NCBI GenBank assembly: GCA_900770895.1
Contig: CAAGMF010000204.1
Coordinates: 1 to 7,170 of the forward strand
Direction: 5' to 3'
From: an uncultured Mitsuokella sp.
GTDB lineage: Bacteria > Bacillota > Negativicutes > Selenomonadales > Selenomonadaceae
DNA: 7,170 nt
The notes under the pieces are model-generated. The model worked only from the letters and a program-made list of their open reading frames with translations, was not told where the DNA came from and did not search any database. Below, in pieces: positions 1 through 6,292 of this stretch (position 1 is the stretch's first letter; each line of letters opens with the position of its first letter). The position numbers and the translations under genes were made by a program.

Positions 1-82
1 CCGTGGTGGTCGTCTTACCGGCATCGATGTGGGCCATGATACCGATGTTACGAGTTTTTTCAAGGGAATACTCTCTTGCCAC
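1..82 (-). CDS. fusA: Elongation factor G, N-terminal 27 codons (partial)
   Basis: This is the beginning of translation elongation factor G, the cytoplasmic GTPase that drives ribosomal translocation and, with RRF, ribosome recycling. Only 27 codons lie in the window; the rest runs off the left edge. The visible residues read MAREYSLEKTRNIGIMAHID followed by AGKTTTT, which is the typical EF-G amino end with the G1/Walker A P-loop (AHIDAGKTT). The start is a GTG at 80-82; a Shine-Dalgarno AAGGAG at 95-100 lies 12 nt upstream, slightly long spacing. It follows rpsG after a 39-nt gap, the standard str operon order, so it is surely co-transcribed with rpsL and rpsG. The identification is near certain despite the short fragment. 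Confidence 0.96.
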   Translation of the reverse strand, partial: MAREYSLEKTRNIGIMAHIDAGKTTTT

Positions 83-121
83 TTTGTATTATCGCTCCTT
101 ATCAGCAGTATAGCGGAAGGA

Positions 122-592
122 TTACCAACGATAATGGGCAAATGCCTTGTTGGCCTCTGCCATCTTGTGCGTATCTTCCTTCTTCTTTATAGCTGCGCCA
201 GTGTTGTTGGCAGCATCCATGAGCTCGCCGGAAAGGCGCTGGTCCATGGTCTTCTCACCGCGCATGCGGGCGTAGCCAACGATCCAGCGGATGCCGAGCG
301 TCATGCGGCGGTCCGGGCGAACCTCGACCGGAACCTGATAGTTAGCACCACCGACGCGGCGAGCGCGAACCTCGAGGACCGGCATGACGTTCTTGAGAGC
401 AGTCTCAAAAACTTCCAGCGGATCCTTGCCGGTCTTAGCGCGGATCTCCTCGAACGCATCATAAACGACGCGCTGAGCAACGCTCTTCTTACCGGAAAGC
501 ATTACTTTATTGATGAATTTCGTAACCGTCTTGGAATGATATACCGGATCCGGCAGAACATCCCGCTTAGGTACGGAACCTTTTCTAGGCAT
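122..592 (-). CDS. rpsG: 30S ribosomal protein S7
   Basis: S7 is a primary 16S rRNA-binding protein that organises the head of the 30S subunit and lies near the decoding and exit sites. The 156-aa product has the usual bacterial length and is recognisable end to end: it opens MPRKGSVPKRDVLPDPVY, carries ALKNVMPVLEVRARRVGGAN at about residues 65-84 and YQVPVEVRP just after, and ends EANKAFAHYRW. The ATG at 590-592 has a perfect AAGGAGG (600-606) 7 nt upstream. It sits 37 nt after rpsL and 39 nt before fusA. In E. coli, S7 represses its own operon by binding the rpsL-rpsG spacer. The 37-nt spacer here is short and shows no comparable structure, so that control is probably absent (inference). 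Confidence 0.98.
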   Translation of the reverse strand: MPRKGSVPKRDVLPDPVYHSKTVTKFINKVMLSGKKSVAQRVVYDAFEEIRAKTGKDPLEVFETALKNVMPVLEVRARRVGGANYQVPVEVRPDRRMTLGIRWIVGYARMRGEKTMDQRLSGELMDAANNTGAAIKKKEDTHKMAEANKAFAHYRW

Positions 593-629
593 TGTTTAAC
601 CTCCTTCGCATAATCTTTAGAGCGCCAAA

Positions 630-1007
630 TTATTTCTTCTTGGCTTTCTTGGCACCGTACTTAGAACGGGCCTGACCACGGTCCTGAACGCCAGCAGTAT
701 CAAGCGAACCACGGATGATGTGATAACGAACACCCGGAAGATCCTTAACACGACCGCCGCGAATCAGAACGACGCTGTGCTCCTGAAGATTATGGCCAAT
801 GCCTGGGATGTATGCGGTAACCTCGATGCTGTTCGTCAGGCGAACACGAGCCACCTTACGCAGAGCCGAGTTCGGCTTCTTCGGTGTCGAAGTGTAGACA
901 CGCGTGCAGACGCCGCGCTTCTGCGGGCAATTCTTCAATGCTGGGGCTTTCGACTTCTCCTGCATGCTCTTACGGCTTTTACGGACGAGCTGATTGATAG
1001 TAGGCAT
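630..1007 (-). CDS. rpsL: 30S ribosomal protein S12
   Basis: S12 is the 30S protein at the decoding centre that governs translational accuracy and is the classic site of streptomycin-resistance mutations. The 125-aa product is full length, with CPQKRGVCTRVYTSTPKKPN at residues 27-46, GHNLQEHSVVLIRGGRVKDL at 71-90 and PGVRYHIIRG at 91-100, then a lysine-rich tail. The residues that usually mutate to resistance are wild type, Lys43 (in TPKKPN) and Lys88 (in GGRVKDLPG), so the protein should be streptomycin-sensitive. Asp89, the residue beta-methylthiolated by RimO in other bacteria, is present. The ATG at 1005-1007 follows a complete AAGGAGGTG (1013-1021) by 5 nt. It is the second gene of the str operon, 72 nt after the L7Ae-like gene. 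Confidence 0.98.
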   Translation of the reverse strand: MPTINQLVRKSRKSMQEKSKAPALKNCPQKRGVCTRVYTSTPKKPNSALRKVARVRLTNSIEVTAYIPGIGHNLQEHSVVLIRGGRVKDLPGVRYHIIRGSLDTAGVQDRGQARSKYGAKKAKKK

Positions 1008-1050
1008 ACATGCACCTCCTTCCTACATATTGGAAATTTATTATTTATCA

Positions 1051-1076
1051 AAACCACGAAGCGTACCTCGGGGTTT
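1051..1076 (-). other. RNA hairpin in the ybxF-rpsL spacer
   Basis: In the minus-strand RNA, AAACC pairs with GGTTT and, after a single C/U mismatch, CGAGG pairs with CTTCG around a TACG loop. That gives two 5-bp helices, with one G-U pair in the inner one. The hairpin begins 3 nt after the L7Ae-like stop codon. Only four T residues follow it before an A/T-rich stretch, so it is not a strong terminator. It could be a weak attenuator, an mRNA-processing or 3'-end-protecting hairpin, or a protein-binding site. Structure is seen by eye only. Confidence 0.45.
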
Positions 1077-1079
1077 CTA

Positions 1080-1325
1080 TCATTTTAATATGGCAGCTGC
1101 TGCCGCGTCAACCTTTATGCCACAAGCTCTGCCGAGCTCCTGCATGCTGGCCGATTCATCCGGCTCCAGTCCACACTCATGAGCTAGTTCCCTCAGCGGC
1201 TCTATAACGCCTGCCTCCGCATCGTGAGCCAGATACAACTTCCTGGCTGCACCGCGTTTCAGGCATTTCGTCACCTGCTTGATCCCGGTCACATGCTCAC
1301 TGTCTTTCAATTCATCCAGCGTCAT
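1080..1325 (-). CDS. ybxF: L7Ae/YbxF-family ribosomal-protein-like RNA-binding protein
   Basis: This 81-aa protein belongs to the bacterial L7Ae/L30e/S12e/Gadd45 family (B. subtilis YbxF/RplGB). Family members are small cytoplasmic proteins that bind kink-turn RNA; the B. subtilis protein binds K-turns in vitro and its cellular job is unsettled. Visible family hallmarks are GIKQVTKCLKRG (residues 14-25), the strand LYLAHDAE (30-37) and the C-terminal block LGRACGIKVDAAAAAI (64-79). Length is normal. The ATG at 1323-1325 has GAGGAG (1335-1340) 9 nt upstream. It is the first gene of the str operon here, directly behind a strong promoter; in Bacillus it sits between rpoC and rpsL. The family call is firm and the function is inferred from homologues only. 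Confidence 0.92.
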   Translation of the reverse strand: MTLDELKDSEHVTGIKQVTKCLKRGAARKLYLAHDAEAGVIEPLRELAHECGLEPDESASMQELGRACGIKVDAAAAAILK

Positions 1326-1353
1326 TGTCTTTCACTCCTCTGTATGAATTCCC

Positions 1354-1366
1354 CGGCCCCCGGCCG
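1354..1366 (-). other. Short GC-only hairpin in the str operon leader
   Basis: In the predicted leader RNA, CGGCC pairs with GGCCG around a GGG loop. All five pairs are G-C, and the hairpin starts about 6 nt from the predicted 5' end. This position would suit a 5' mRNA stabiliser. It is too short and lacks the T-run needed for a terminator. No ligand-binding riboswitch architecture is visible in the roughly 47-nt leader. Confidence 0.4.
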
Positions 1367-1371
1367 AAGTA

Positions 1372-1407
1372 CTTTTATATATTATCACCCGCAAAAACCT
1401 ATGTCAA
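1372..1407 (-). promoter_or_regulatory. Strong sigma-A-type promoter of the str operon
   Basis: Reading the minus strand, TTGACA (1402-1407) is separated by exactly 17 bp from TAATAT (1379-1384). The -10 is preceded by TG plus one base, giving an extended -10. The sequence upstream of the -35 is A/T-rich and could serve as an UP element. The predicted start is a G near 1372, giving a leader of about 47 nt to the ybxF ATG. The promoter lies just downstream of the aroH terminator and just upstream of the ribosomal genes, as expected for an independent, highly expressed operon. Confidence 0.9.
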
Positions 1408-1480
1408 CACTTATAAATCAATATTTTACGTGTACACTTTGCCTGGCGTTTCTTATTTTATTATTCATGCCCCAAAGAGC

Positions 1481-1543
1481 AAAAAAAAGGTCCGCAGAGA
1501 CTGAATACTGCTCCTCTAGCGCTGTACTCAGCCCACTGCGGAC
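1481..1543 (-). terminator. Intrinsic terminator after aroH
   Basis: In the minus-strand RNA, GTCCGCAG (1536-1543) pairs perfectly with CTGCGGAC (1490-1497), followed by one C and eight Ts (1481-1488). Inside this base a second helix forms between CTGAGTAC and GTATTCAG (8 pairs, one of them G-U), separated by a TGGG/TCT internal loop. The apical loop has about 15 nt. The hairpin starts 8 nt after the aroH stop and ends about 75 nt before the str -35 box. The T-run exists on the minus-strand side only, so it acts in one direction. Confidence 0.92.
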
Positions 1544-1551
1544 TGCGACTC

Positions 1552-1920
1552 TCAATCATCACTCGCTGCCAGATCGGGCCGCAACTTCGCAGCCCCCTTC
1601 AGATACACATGCCGGATCTCGCGTTGCGGGATCGTAGTATCGGCCAGCACGAGGGCGCGGATGCATTTCGGCAGGCTGCCGTCTATGGCGCACTGCCGGG
1701 CATCAAAGAGCGGCACATAGTCGAACCCCGGCAGCCGCCGCACCCCCGTCGTCGGGAAGGCCGCCTGCAGGTCATCCGTCATGCTGAATATGATTGCACC
1801 GATATCCTCGGGCTGGAGCTGATTCCGCTGAGTGATCTCAGCAATCAATGTCTCACCCGCCTGCCAGATCGATTCCTCATCATCGCTCTCTACCGTGATA
1901 GCGCCGCGGATACCTCTCAT
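1552..1920 (-). CDS. aroH: Chorismate mutase, AroH type
   Basis: The enzyme rearranges chorismate to prephenate, the committed step to phenylalanine and tyrosine, in the cytoplasm. The 122-aa product matches the trimeric AroH fold of B. subtilis and Thermus, not the helical AroQ type: RGIRGAITVE (residues 2-11), TDDLQAAFPTTGVR (48-61), GSLPKCIRAL (81-90), and IRHVYLKGAAKLRPDL (102-117). Counterparts of the B. subtilis active-site residues Arg7, Arg63, Arg90, Tyr108 and Arg116 are Arg5, Arg61, Arg88, Tyr106 and Arg114. The counterpart of catalytic Glu78 is Gln76 (CAG) and that of Cys75 is Asp73; both changes are unusual by my recollection. The ATG at 1918-1920 has GGGAGG (1929-1934) 8 nt upstream. 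It lies 75 nt after the aarF-like gene with no clear promoter between and is closed by a terminator. Family certain; full activity less so. Confidence 0.95.
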   Translation of the reverse strand: MRGIRGAITVESDDEESIWQAGETLIAEITQRNQLQPEDIGAIIFSMTDDLQAAFPTTGVRRLPGFDYVPLFDARQCAIDGSLPKCIRALVLADTTIPQREIRHVYLKGAAKLRPDLAASDD

Positions 1921-1984
1921 GACGATTTCCTCCCTAATATATAGTACAAAACCTCACGAACTCTCGGACTGACTGCATGCCACT

Positions 1985-1999
1985 CTGAGCAGAGCTCAG
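1985..1999 (-). other. Small hairpin across the aarF stop codon
   Basis: CTGAGC and GCTCAG form a perfect 6-bp stem with a TCT loop in the minus-strand RNA; the aarF TGA stop (1996-1998) is inside the 5' arm. No T-run follows, so it should not terminate transcription. At most it may mark a weak processing point between aarF and aroH, or be chance. Confidence 0.3.
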
Positions 2000-3603
2000 C
2001 GCGTCCCCTTGTGGATATCCCAGATGAGCCTCACACTCAATAAGAACGCTATGAGATATCCCAGCACGCCCAGCAGCGGGATGCCCATGATCTGCGGTGT
2101 CATGCCGGTCGTACATATCGTACTTGAAGCGATCAGCGACGCCGCACAAAGCAAGGATATGATAAGCTTGTTGACCATGCGATCGACATGACGCAGCGTT
2201 TCCTCCGAGCCGGTCACATCCATATTGATCCGCGTCTGGCCGGACAGCGTCATCTTTATGATATCCGACAGTTGCTCCGGCAGCTGCACCGACTTGCGCG
2301 CCAACAGCAGGCCCTCCTGGCGCACCTTGCTGAGTTCCTCGCGCCAGTTGAAGTTGCGCTTGTAGTTCACCGACATGCTGCGTGCCAGTATCTCGACGAA
2401 GCTGACATCCGGGCAGCAGAGCCGCAGGACGCCCTCGATCGTCAGCACGCCGCGCGCGAACATCGAGAATCCCTGCGGGCAGCCGATATGATGTACGCGC
2501 AGTATATTCATGATCTGCCGCGTCAGCACGCCCATCTGGAGCGAGCGGAAATCCATCGTCGTGTACTGTGCCATCAGTTGATCGATATCCTGATAGAGGG
2601 CCGTATGGTTGATGCGTCCTTTCACGACGCCGAGCGCCAGCACCGCCGATTTCATCTCGAACGTATCATGGGTAGCCAGCGCGTATACCGCCTTGCGGAT
2701 AGCCAGACGATCCCGCGTGCTCAGGCGTCCCATCATGCCGAGGTCCAGCCACACGATGCGGCCGTTGCGCACCCAGATATTGCCCGGATGCGGATCCGCA
2801 TGGAAAAAACCGTCCTCGATGATCTGCTTGACATAGTTCTCGCCGAGCTTCCGCCCGATGGAGTTGATATCGACGCCTTTCGCGCGCAGGGCTGCGAGAT
2901 CATCGATGCGCGTCCCCTCGACGAACTCCATGACGAGTATGTGCTGGGTCGACAGATGACGATAGACCCGCGGGCAGGTCACATAGCCGATATCGCGGTT
3001 CAGGTGGCGGAACTCGTCGATATGGTCGGCCTCCATGAGAAAGTCCATCTCCTGCTTGGCAATGGCCCACATCTCATCGAGCACCATATTGAAATCTACG
3101 ACATCCTGAGAATCGCTCAGGGCCTTTATGAGCCGGATTGCGCGCTTCAGCAGCACGATATCCTTGCTCATGATCTCATAGATGCCCGGCCGCTGTACTT
3201 TGACGACGACCTTCTCGCCGCTCGTCAGCACCGCCTTGTGGACCTGGGCGATGCTGGCCGAGCCCAAAGCTTGCTCATCGATACTCCGGAATATCTGCTC
3301 CCAGTGGCGATTGTACTCGCGCTCGATGACCTTTATGATTTCGGAAAATGGCAGCGGCTTAGCCTCGCTCTGCAGCTTCATGAGCTCTTCGCAATACTCG
3401 GGCGGCAGGAAATCCGGCCGCATCGCCAGGACCTGACCGAGCTTCACATACGTCGGCCCCAGGTCCTCGAGTATCATGCGCAGCTTTTCCGGCGTCATGC
3501 CACGCACTACCTCGCGGTGACGAAATACCTGCAGCATCTCGCGCAAGCGCTTCGTGGCCTCGACATTCGTAGAGATATTGCCCTTCAAGAACTGTTTTAG
3601 CAT
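1996..3603 (-). CDS. aarF: AarF/UbiB (ABC1/ADCK) family atypical kinase-like membrane protein
   Basis: This 535-aa protein belongs to the ABC1/ADCK/UbiB atypical kinase family, associated with isoprenoid quinone synthesis or lipid handling in other organisms; its role in Bacillota is unsettled. In order: the family-specific KLGQ motif (residues 54-57), the modified nucleotide loop GSASIAQVH (114-122), VVVKVQRPG with the ATP-binding lysine at 135, the ExD-type segment EMDF (185-188), the catalytic loop HADPHPGN (268-275) and the metal-binding DLG (287-289, in place of DFG). Two C-terminal hydrophobic helices (about 479-498 and 505-526) anchor it to the membrane, as in UbiB. I chose the ATG at 3601-3603 because AGGGG (3610-3614) sits 6 nt upstream; the TTG two codons earlier would abut that site. 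It lies 85 nt after the ABC-F gene and 75 nt before aroH. Family assignment is firm. Confidence 0.95.
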   Translation of the reverse strand: MLKQFLKGNISTNVEATKRLREMLQVFRHREVVRGMTPEKLRMILEDLGPTYVKLGQVLAMRPDFLPPEYCEELMKLQSEAKPLPFSEIIKVIEREYNRHWEQIFRSIDEQALGSASIAQVHKAVLTSGEKVVVKVQRPGIYEIMSKDIVLLKRAIRLIKALSDSQDVVDFNMVLDEMWAIAKQEMDFLMEADHIDEFRHLNRDIGYVTCPRVYRHLSTQHILVMEFVEGTRIDDLAALRAKGVDINSIGRKLGENYVKQIIEDGFFHADPHPGNIWVRNGRIVWLDLGMMGRLSTRDRLAIRKAVYALATHDTFEMKSAVLALGVVKGRINHTALYQDIDQLMAQYTTMDFRSLQMGVLTRQIMNILRVHHIGCPQGFSMFARGVLTIEGVLRLCCPDVSFVEILARSMSVNYKRNFNWREELSKVRQEGLLLARKSVQLPEQLSDIIKMTLSGQTRINMDVTGSEETLRHVDRMVNKLIISLLCAASLIASSTICTTGMTPQIMGIPLLGVLGYLIAFLLSVRLIWDIHKGTR

Positions 3604-3609
3604 AAGCAA

Positions 3610-3614
3610 CCCCT
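3610..3614 (-). promoter_or_regulatory. Ribosome binding site deciding the aarF start
   Basis: AGGGG lies 6 nt before the ATG at 3603 and directly touches the in-frame TTG at 3609. This supports the ATG and a 535-aa product. A short stem (CAGCC with GGCTG, 3617-3632) lies just upstream of the site and leaves it unpaired. Confidence 0.6.
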
Positions 3615-3688
3615 GGCAGCCTGTACTGGCTGTTTGTCACCTCTGGAAATCATGATATCGTCAGCGTCCGAAGCCTGCGGCAGGATAA

Positions 3689-5323
3689 TCAGGCGCGTTT
3701 CGCAGTCTTGCCGTACTTCTCAGCCAGCTGCTGGCGCACGGTCTCATTCGTCAGGAACTCATCATACGAGCAGACGCGGTCGACGACGCCATGCGGCGTC
3801 AGATCGATGATGCGGTTCGCAATCGTCTGCACGAACTCATGGTCATGCGAAACGAACAGCACCGTACCACCGAAAGAAATCAGGCCGTTGTTCAGTGCCG
3901 TGATGCTTTCGAGGTCGAGATGGTTCGTCGGCTCGTCCAGCAGCAGTACATTGGCGCCGGACAGCATCATGCGCGACAGCATGCAGCGCACGCGTTCGCC
4001 ACCCGAGAGGACCTCGGCCTTCTTCTGGCTTTCCTCACCCGAGAACAGCATGCGCCCGAGGAAGCCGCGCACGAATGTCTCATCCGGGTCCTTCGAATAC
4101 TGACGCAGCCAGTCGACGAGATTCAGGTCCACATCATCGAAGTAAGCCGAATTATCCGATGGCAGATAGGCCTGCGATGTCGTGACGCCCCATTTGAACG
4201 TGCCCGAGTCTGCCTGCTCCTCGCCCATCAGTATCTTGAACAGCGTCGTCTTGCCGATGGCATTCGGCCCGACGAAAGCGACCTTATCGCCGCGACGCAG
4301 GGTGAAGCTGACATTGTTCAGCACCTGCTCGCCATCGACGTTCTTCGACAGGCCCTCGACCGTCAGCAGCTGGTCGCCAGCCTCGCGGTCCGGCGTGAAC
4401 GCGATATACGGATAGCGGCGCGACGATGGCTTGATATCATCGAGCGTTATCTTATCAAGCATCTTCTTGCGGCTCGTAGCCTGCTTCGACTTCGCCGCAT
4501 TGGCCGCGAAGCGCGCGATGAATGTCTGCAGTTCCTTGATCTTCTCTTCCTTTTTCTTATTCTGCTCTTTCTGCATCTGCAGAGCCAGCTGGCTCGACTG
4601 ATACCAGAAATCGTAGTTGCCCGCGAAGAGGTTGATCTCGCCGAAGTCGACATCGCAGATATAGGTGCAGACCTGGTTCAGGAAATGACGGTCATGCGAT
4701 ACGACGATGACCGTGTTCGGGAAATCCTCGAGGAAATTCTCGAGCCATGTGATGGACTCCACGTCCAGATGGTTTGTCGGCTCGTCGAGCAGAAGGATGT
4801 CCGGACTGCCGAACAGTGCCTGTGCCAGCAATACGCGCACTTTCTCCTGCGGCTTCAGCTCGCTCATGCGCATGGTATGCTCGCTGTCCGGGATACCGAG
4901 TCCGTTCAGCAGGCGCGCTGCCTCGCTTTCTGCATCCCAGCCATTCATCTCCGCGAACTCAGCCTCGAGCTCAGCTGCCCGATTGCCGTCCTCCTCCGAG
5001 AAATCCGGCTTCGCATAAAGAGCGTCCTTCTCATCCATGATTTCAACAAGGCGCTTGTTGCCCATGATGACCGTACGCAGCACCTCATATTCATCGTAGG
5101 CATAGTGATCCTGCTGCAGCACGGACAGCCGTTCGCCCGGATCGATGCTGATTGTTCCGCTCGTCGGCTCGATCTCTCCCGACAGCAGACGCAGGAACGT
5201 CGACTTGCCGGCGCCATTCGCACCGATGATGCCATAGCAGTTCCCCGGCGTAAACTTCAGATTGACGCCCTTATACAGTACCCGCTTGCCAAACTGCAAG
5301 CCAACATTATTCACAGTTATCAT
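3689..5323 (-). CDS. ykpA: ABC-F family ATPase, YkpA/YbiT type
   Basis: ABC-F proteins are soluble tandem ATPases that bind the ribosomal E site and act on peptidyl-tRNA position or stalled translation; this 544-aa protein matches the YkpA (Bacillus)/YbiT (E. coli) branch, not the drug-resistance branches. Domain 1 has Walker A GANGAGKST (34-42), ILLLDEPTNHLD (176-187) and switch His210. The interdomain linker (about 245-310) has a lysine/glutamate-rich helix, then KSKQATSRKKML and DDIKPSSRRYPY. Domain 2 has an atypical Walker A GPNAIGKTT (352-360), signature LSGGE (439-443), DEPTNHLD (463-470) and His493. The domain 1 signature is degenerate (LKPQEKV), as in YbiT relatives. There are no membrane segments. 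The ATG at 5321-5323 has a modest GAGG (5331-5334) 7 nt upstream within an A/G-rich tract. It is 38 nt after the glucosaminidase gene, so co-transcription is likely. Confidence 0.95.
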   Translation of the reverse strand: MITVNNVGLQFGKRVLYKGVNLKFTPGNCYGIIGANGAGKSTFLRLLSGEIEPTSGTISIDPGERLSVLQQDHYAYDEYEVLRTVIMGNKRLVEIMDEKDALYAKPDFSEEDGNRAAELEAEFAEMNGWDAESEAARLLNGLGIPDSEHTMRMSELKPQEKVRVLLAQALFGSPDILLLDEPTNHLDVESITWLENFLEDFPNTVIVVSHDRHFLNQVCTYICDVDFGEINLFAGNYDFWYQSSQLALQMQKEQNKKKEEKIKELQTFIARFAANAAKSKQATSRKKMLDKITLDDIKPSSRRYPYIAFTPDREAGDQLLTVEGLSKNVDGEQVLNNVSFTLRRGDKVAFVGPNAIGKTTLFKILMGEEQADSGTFKWGVTTSQAYLPSDNSAYFDDVDLNLVDWLRQYSKDPDETFVRGFLGRMLFSGEESQKKAEVLSGGERVRCMLSRMMLSGANVLLLDEPTNHLDLESITALNNGLISFGGTVLFVSHDHEFVQTIANRIIDLTPHGVVDRVCSYDEFLTNETVRQQLAEKYGKTAKRA

Positions 5324-5361
5324 AAAGCTGCCTCATCTCTTTTCTTTTCCAAATATATCAA

Positions 5362-6282
5362 TTACTTCGTGAGCAGAGCCCGGTACATCGACAATATGCT
5401 CTGGCCATAGGAGTAGCCGGGTACCGCCCAGCGGCCATTCAGATCCTCCCAGCGGCCCAGCGTATTCGTGCCATAGGTAGAGCGCACGAGCTCGTAGCGC
5501 GGATCGACGACCGGCTCCTGCGGCTGCCGCGTCGATGCATAGGCGAGCAGATGCTGGATATGAGCCCGCACACCGAGCTGCGCCGTGGGGAAATATGCGC
5601 CCTTCACCTGTGCGCTCGTCGTCCCGAGGCCACAGTAATTATTCTGATCTGCTGTCACCGTCCCGCCATAGCGGAAGAATCCTGTCTCCTTCAGAGCCTG
5701 CACGAAAGCTACATCCGGCCGGATGCCCTCGCGCTCGCCTTCCATATAGTAATAGGATACCAGCTGCTCCGGCGTCACCGAAATAAACGGATGCGGATTG
5801 ACGGAAAGCAGGTAGTTCACACATTGCTGCTGGCTGGCCAGCGGCGTCCCGATGATGGAATCATCTGCAGCGGACACAGTCTGCGGCACCGCGAGCGGCG
5901 GCACCGGCAGCTGCGACATATTAGCCACGGCATCCTGCTTTTCCGCCGGATGGAGGATATCCTTTACGCGCTCATTCAGGCTGCGCTCCTCGCCTGCAGC
6001 CTGACGCACCTGACGATGCCGGTTCGGCATGATGACCACCTTCGTCGAGCCATCACGGCTGACAGGCCGCTCCATCCGTTCACTGTCACTGCCGGCAATC
6101 GCACGCGACTGTTCCAATGATGCCGGTTGCACGACCGCCTCCTCGGGGATCTGATGATGCCGGGCTTCGACGGGGCTGGCTGTCAGCACCAGCAGTCCCG
6201 ACAGCGCCCCTATAGCGATATAACTTTTCCTTACAGCGAATATTTTGTTTAGTATATTGATTCTGTTACTATCGACCGTCAA
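5362..6282 (-). CDS. Secreted glucosaminidase-domain (GH73-like) protein
   Basis: This is a predicted exported peptidoglycan hydrolase of 306 aa. A signal peptide is visible: basic residues at about 13-19, a hydrophobic core at 21-36 and a cleavage-like SPVEA ending at residue 40. Residues 41-155 form a low-complexity Pro/Gln/Glu-rich linker without a recognised domain. Residues about 160-305 form a mannosyl-glycoprotein endo-beta-N-acetylglucosaminidase-like domain with the signature PDVAFVQALKETGFFRYGG (catalytic candidate Glu199), NNYCGLG (214-220) and FPTAQLGVRAHIQHLLAYAS (231-250). The start is a TTG (6280-6282), because no ATG or GTG retains the signal peptide and AAGGGG lies upstream; in-frame ATG codons farther up would fall inside the permease gene. 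No wall-binding repeats (LysM, SLH) are present. The gene follows the permease by 32 nt and precedes the ABC-F gene by 38 nt. Enzymatic activity is inferred. Confidence 0.9.
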   Translation of the reverse strand: MTVDSNRINILNKIFAVRKSYIAIGALSGLLVLTASPVEARHHQIPEEAVVQPASLEQSRAIAGSDSERMERPVSRDGSTKVVIMPNRHRQVRQAAGEERSLNERVKDILHPAEKQDAVANMSQLPVPPLAVPQTVSAADDSIIGTPLASQQQCVNYLLSVNPHPFISVTPEQLVSYYYMEGEREGIRPDVAFVQALKETGFFRYGGTVTADQNNYCGLGTTSAQVKGAYFPTAQLGVRAHIQHLLAYASTRQPQEPVVDPRYELVRSTYGTNTLGRWEDLNGRWAVPGYSYGQSILSMYRALLTK

Positions 6283-6292
6283 AAACTGAACA

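Noticed and set aside
29..613. A 194-codon plus-strand frame opposite rpsG and the fusA start
   Set aside because: It lies wholly antisense to two ribosomal-operon genes of certain identity and has no ribosome site or recognisable motif.
1040..1090. Kink-turn in the spacer downstream of the L7Ae-like gene
   Set aside because: GA dinucleotides flank the outer helix, but they do not fall directly against it on both strands, so the tandem G-A pairs of a K-turn cannot be drawn.
1430..1437. Palindrome GTGTACAC upstream of the str promoter as an operator
   Set aside because: It is only 8 bp, single copy, about 22 bp upstream of the -35, and matches no regulator site I recognise.
1921..1995. Separate promoter for aroH in the gap after aarF
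   Set aside because: An A/T-rich TATATATT lies near the ribosome site, but no -35 box is at proper spacing and the leader would be too short.
2188..3600. A 470-codon plus-strand frame opposite aarF
   Set aside because: Same reasoning: low-complexity Arg/His/Asp/Leu composition, complete overlap with a strongly supported gene, no family resemblance.
3791..5410. A 539-codon open frame on the plus strand opposite the ABC-F gene
   Set aside because: It mirrors the conserved ABC-F gene codon for codon, its translation is Arg/His/Leu-rich with no recognisable domain, and there is no supporting ribosome site. Long antisense frames arise here from GC-rich codon bias.
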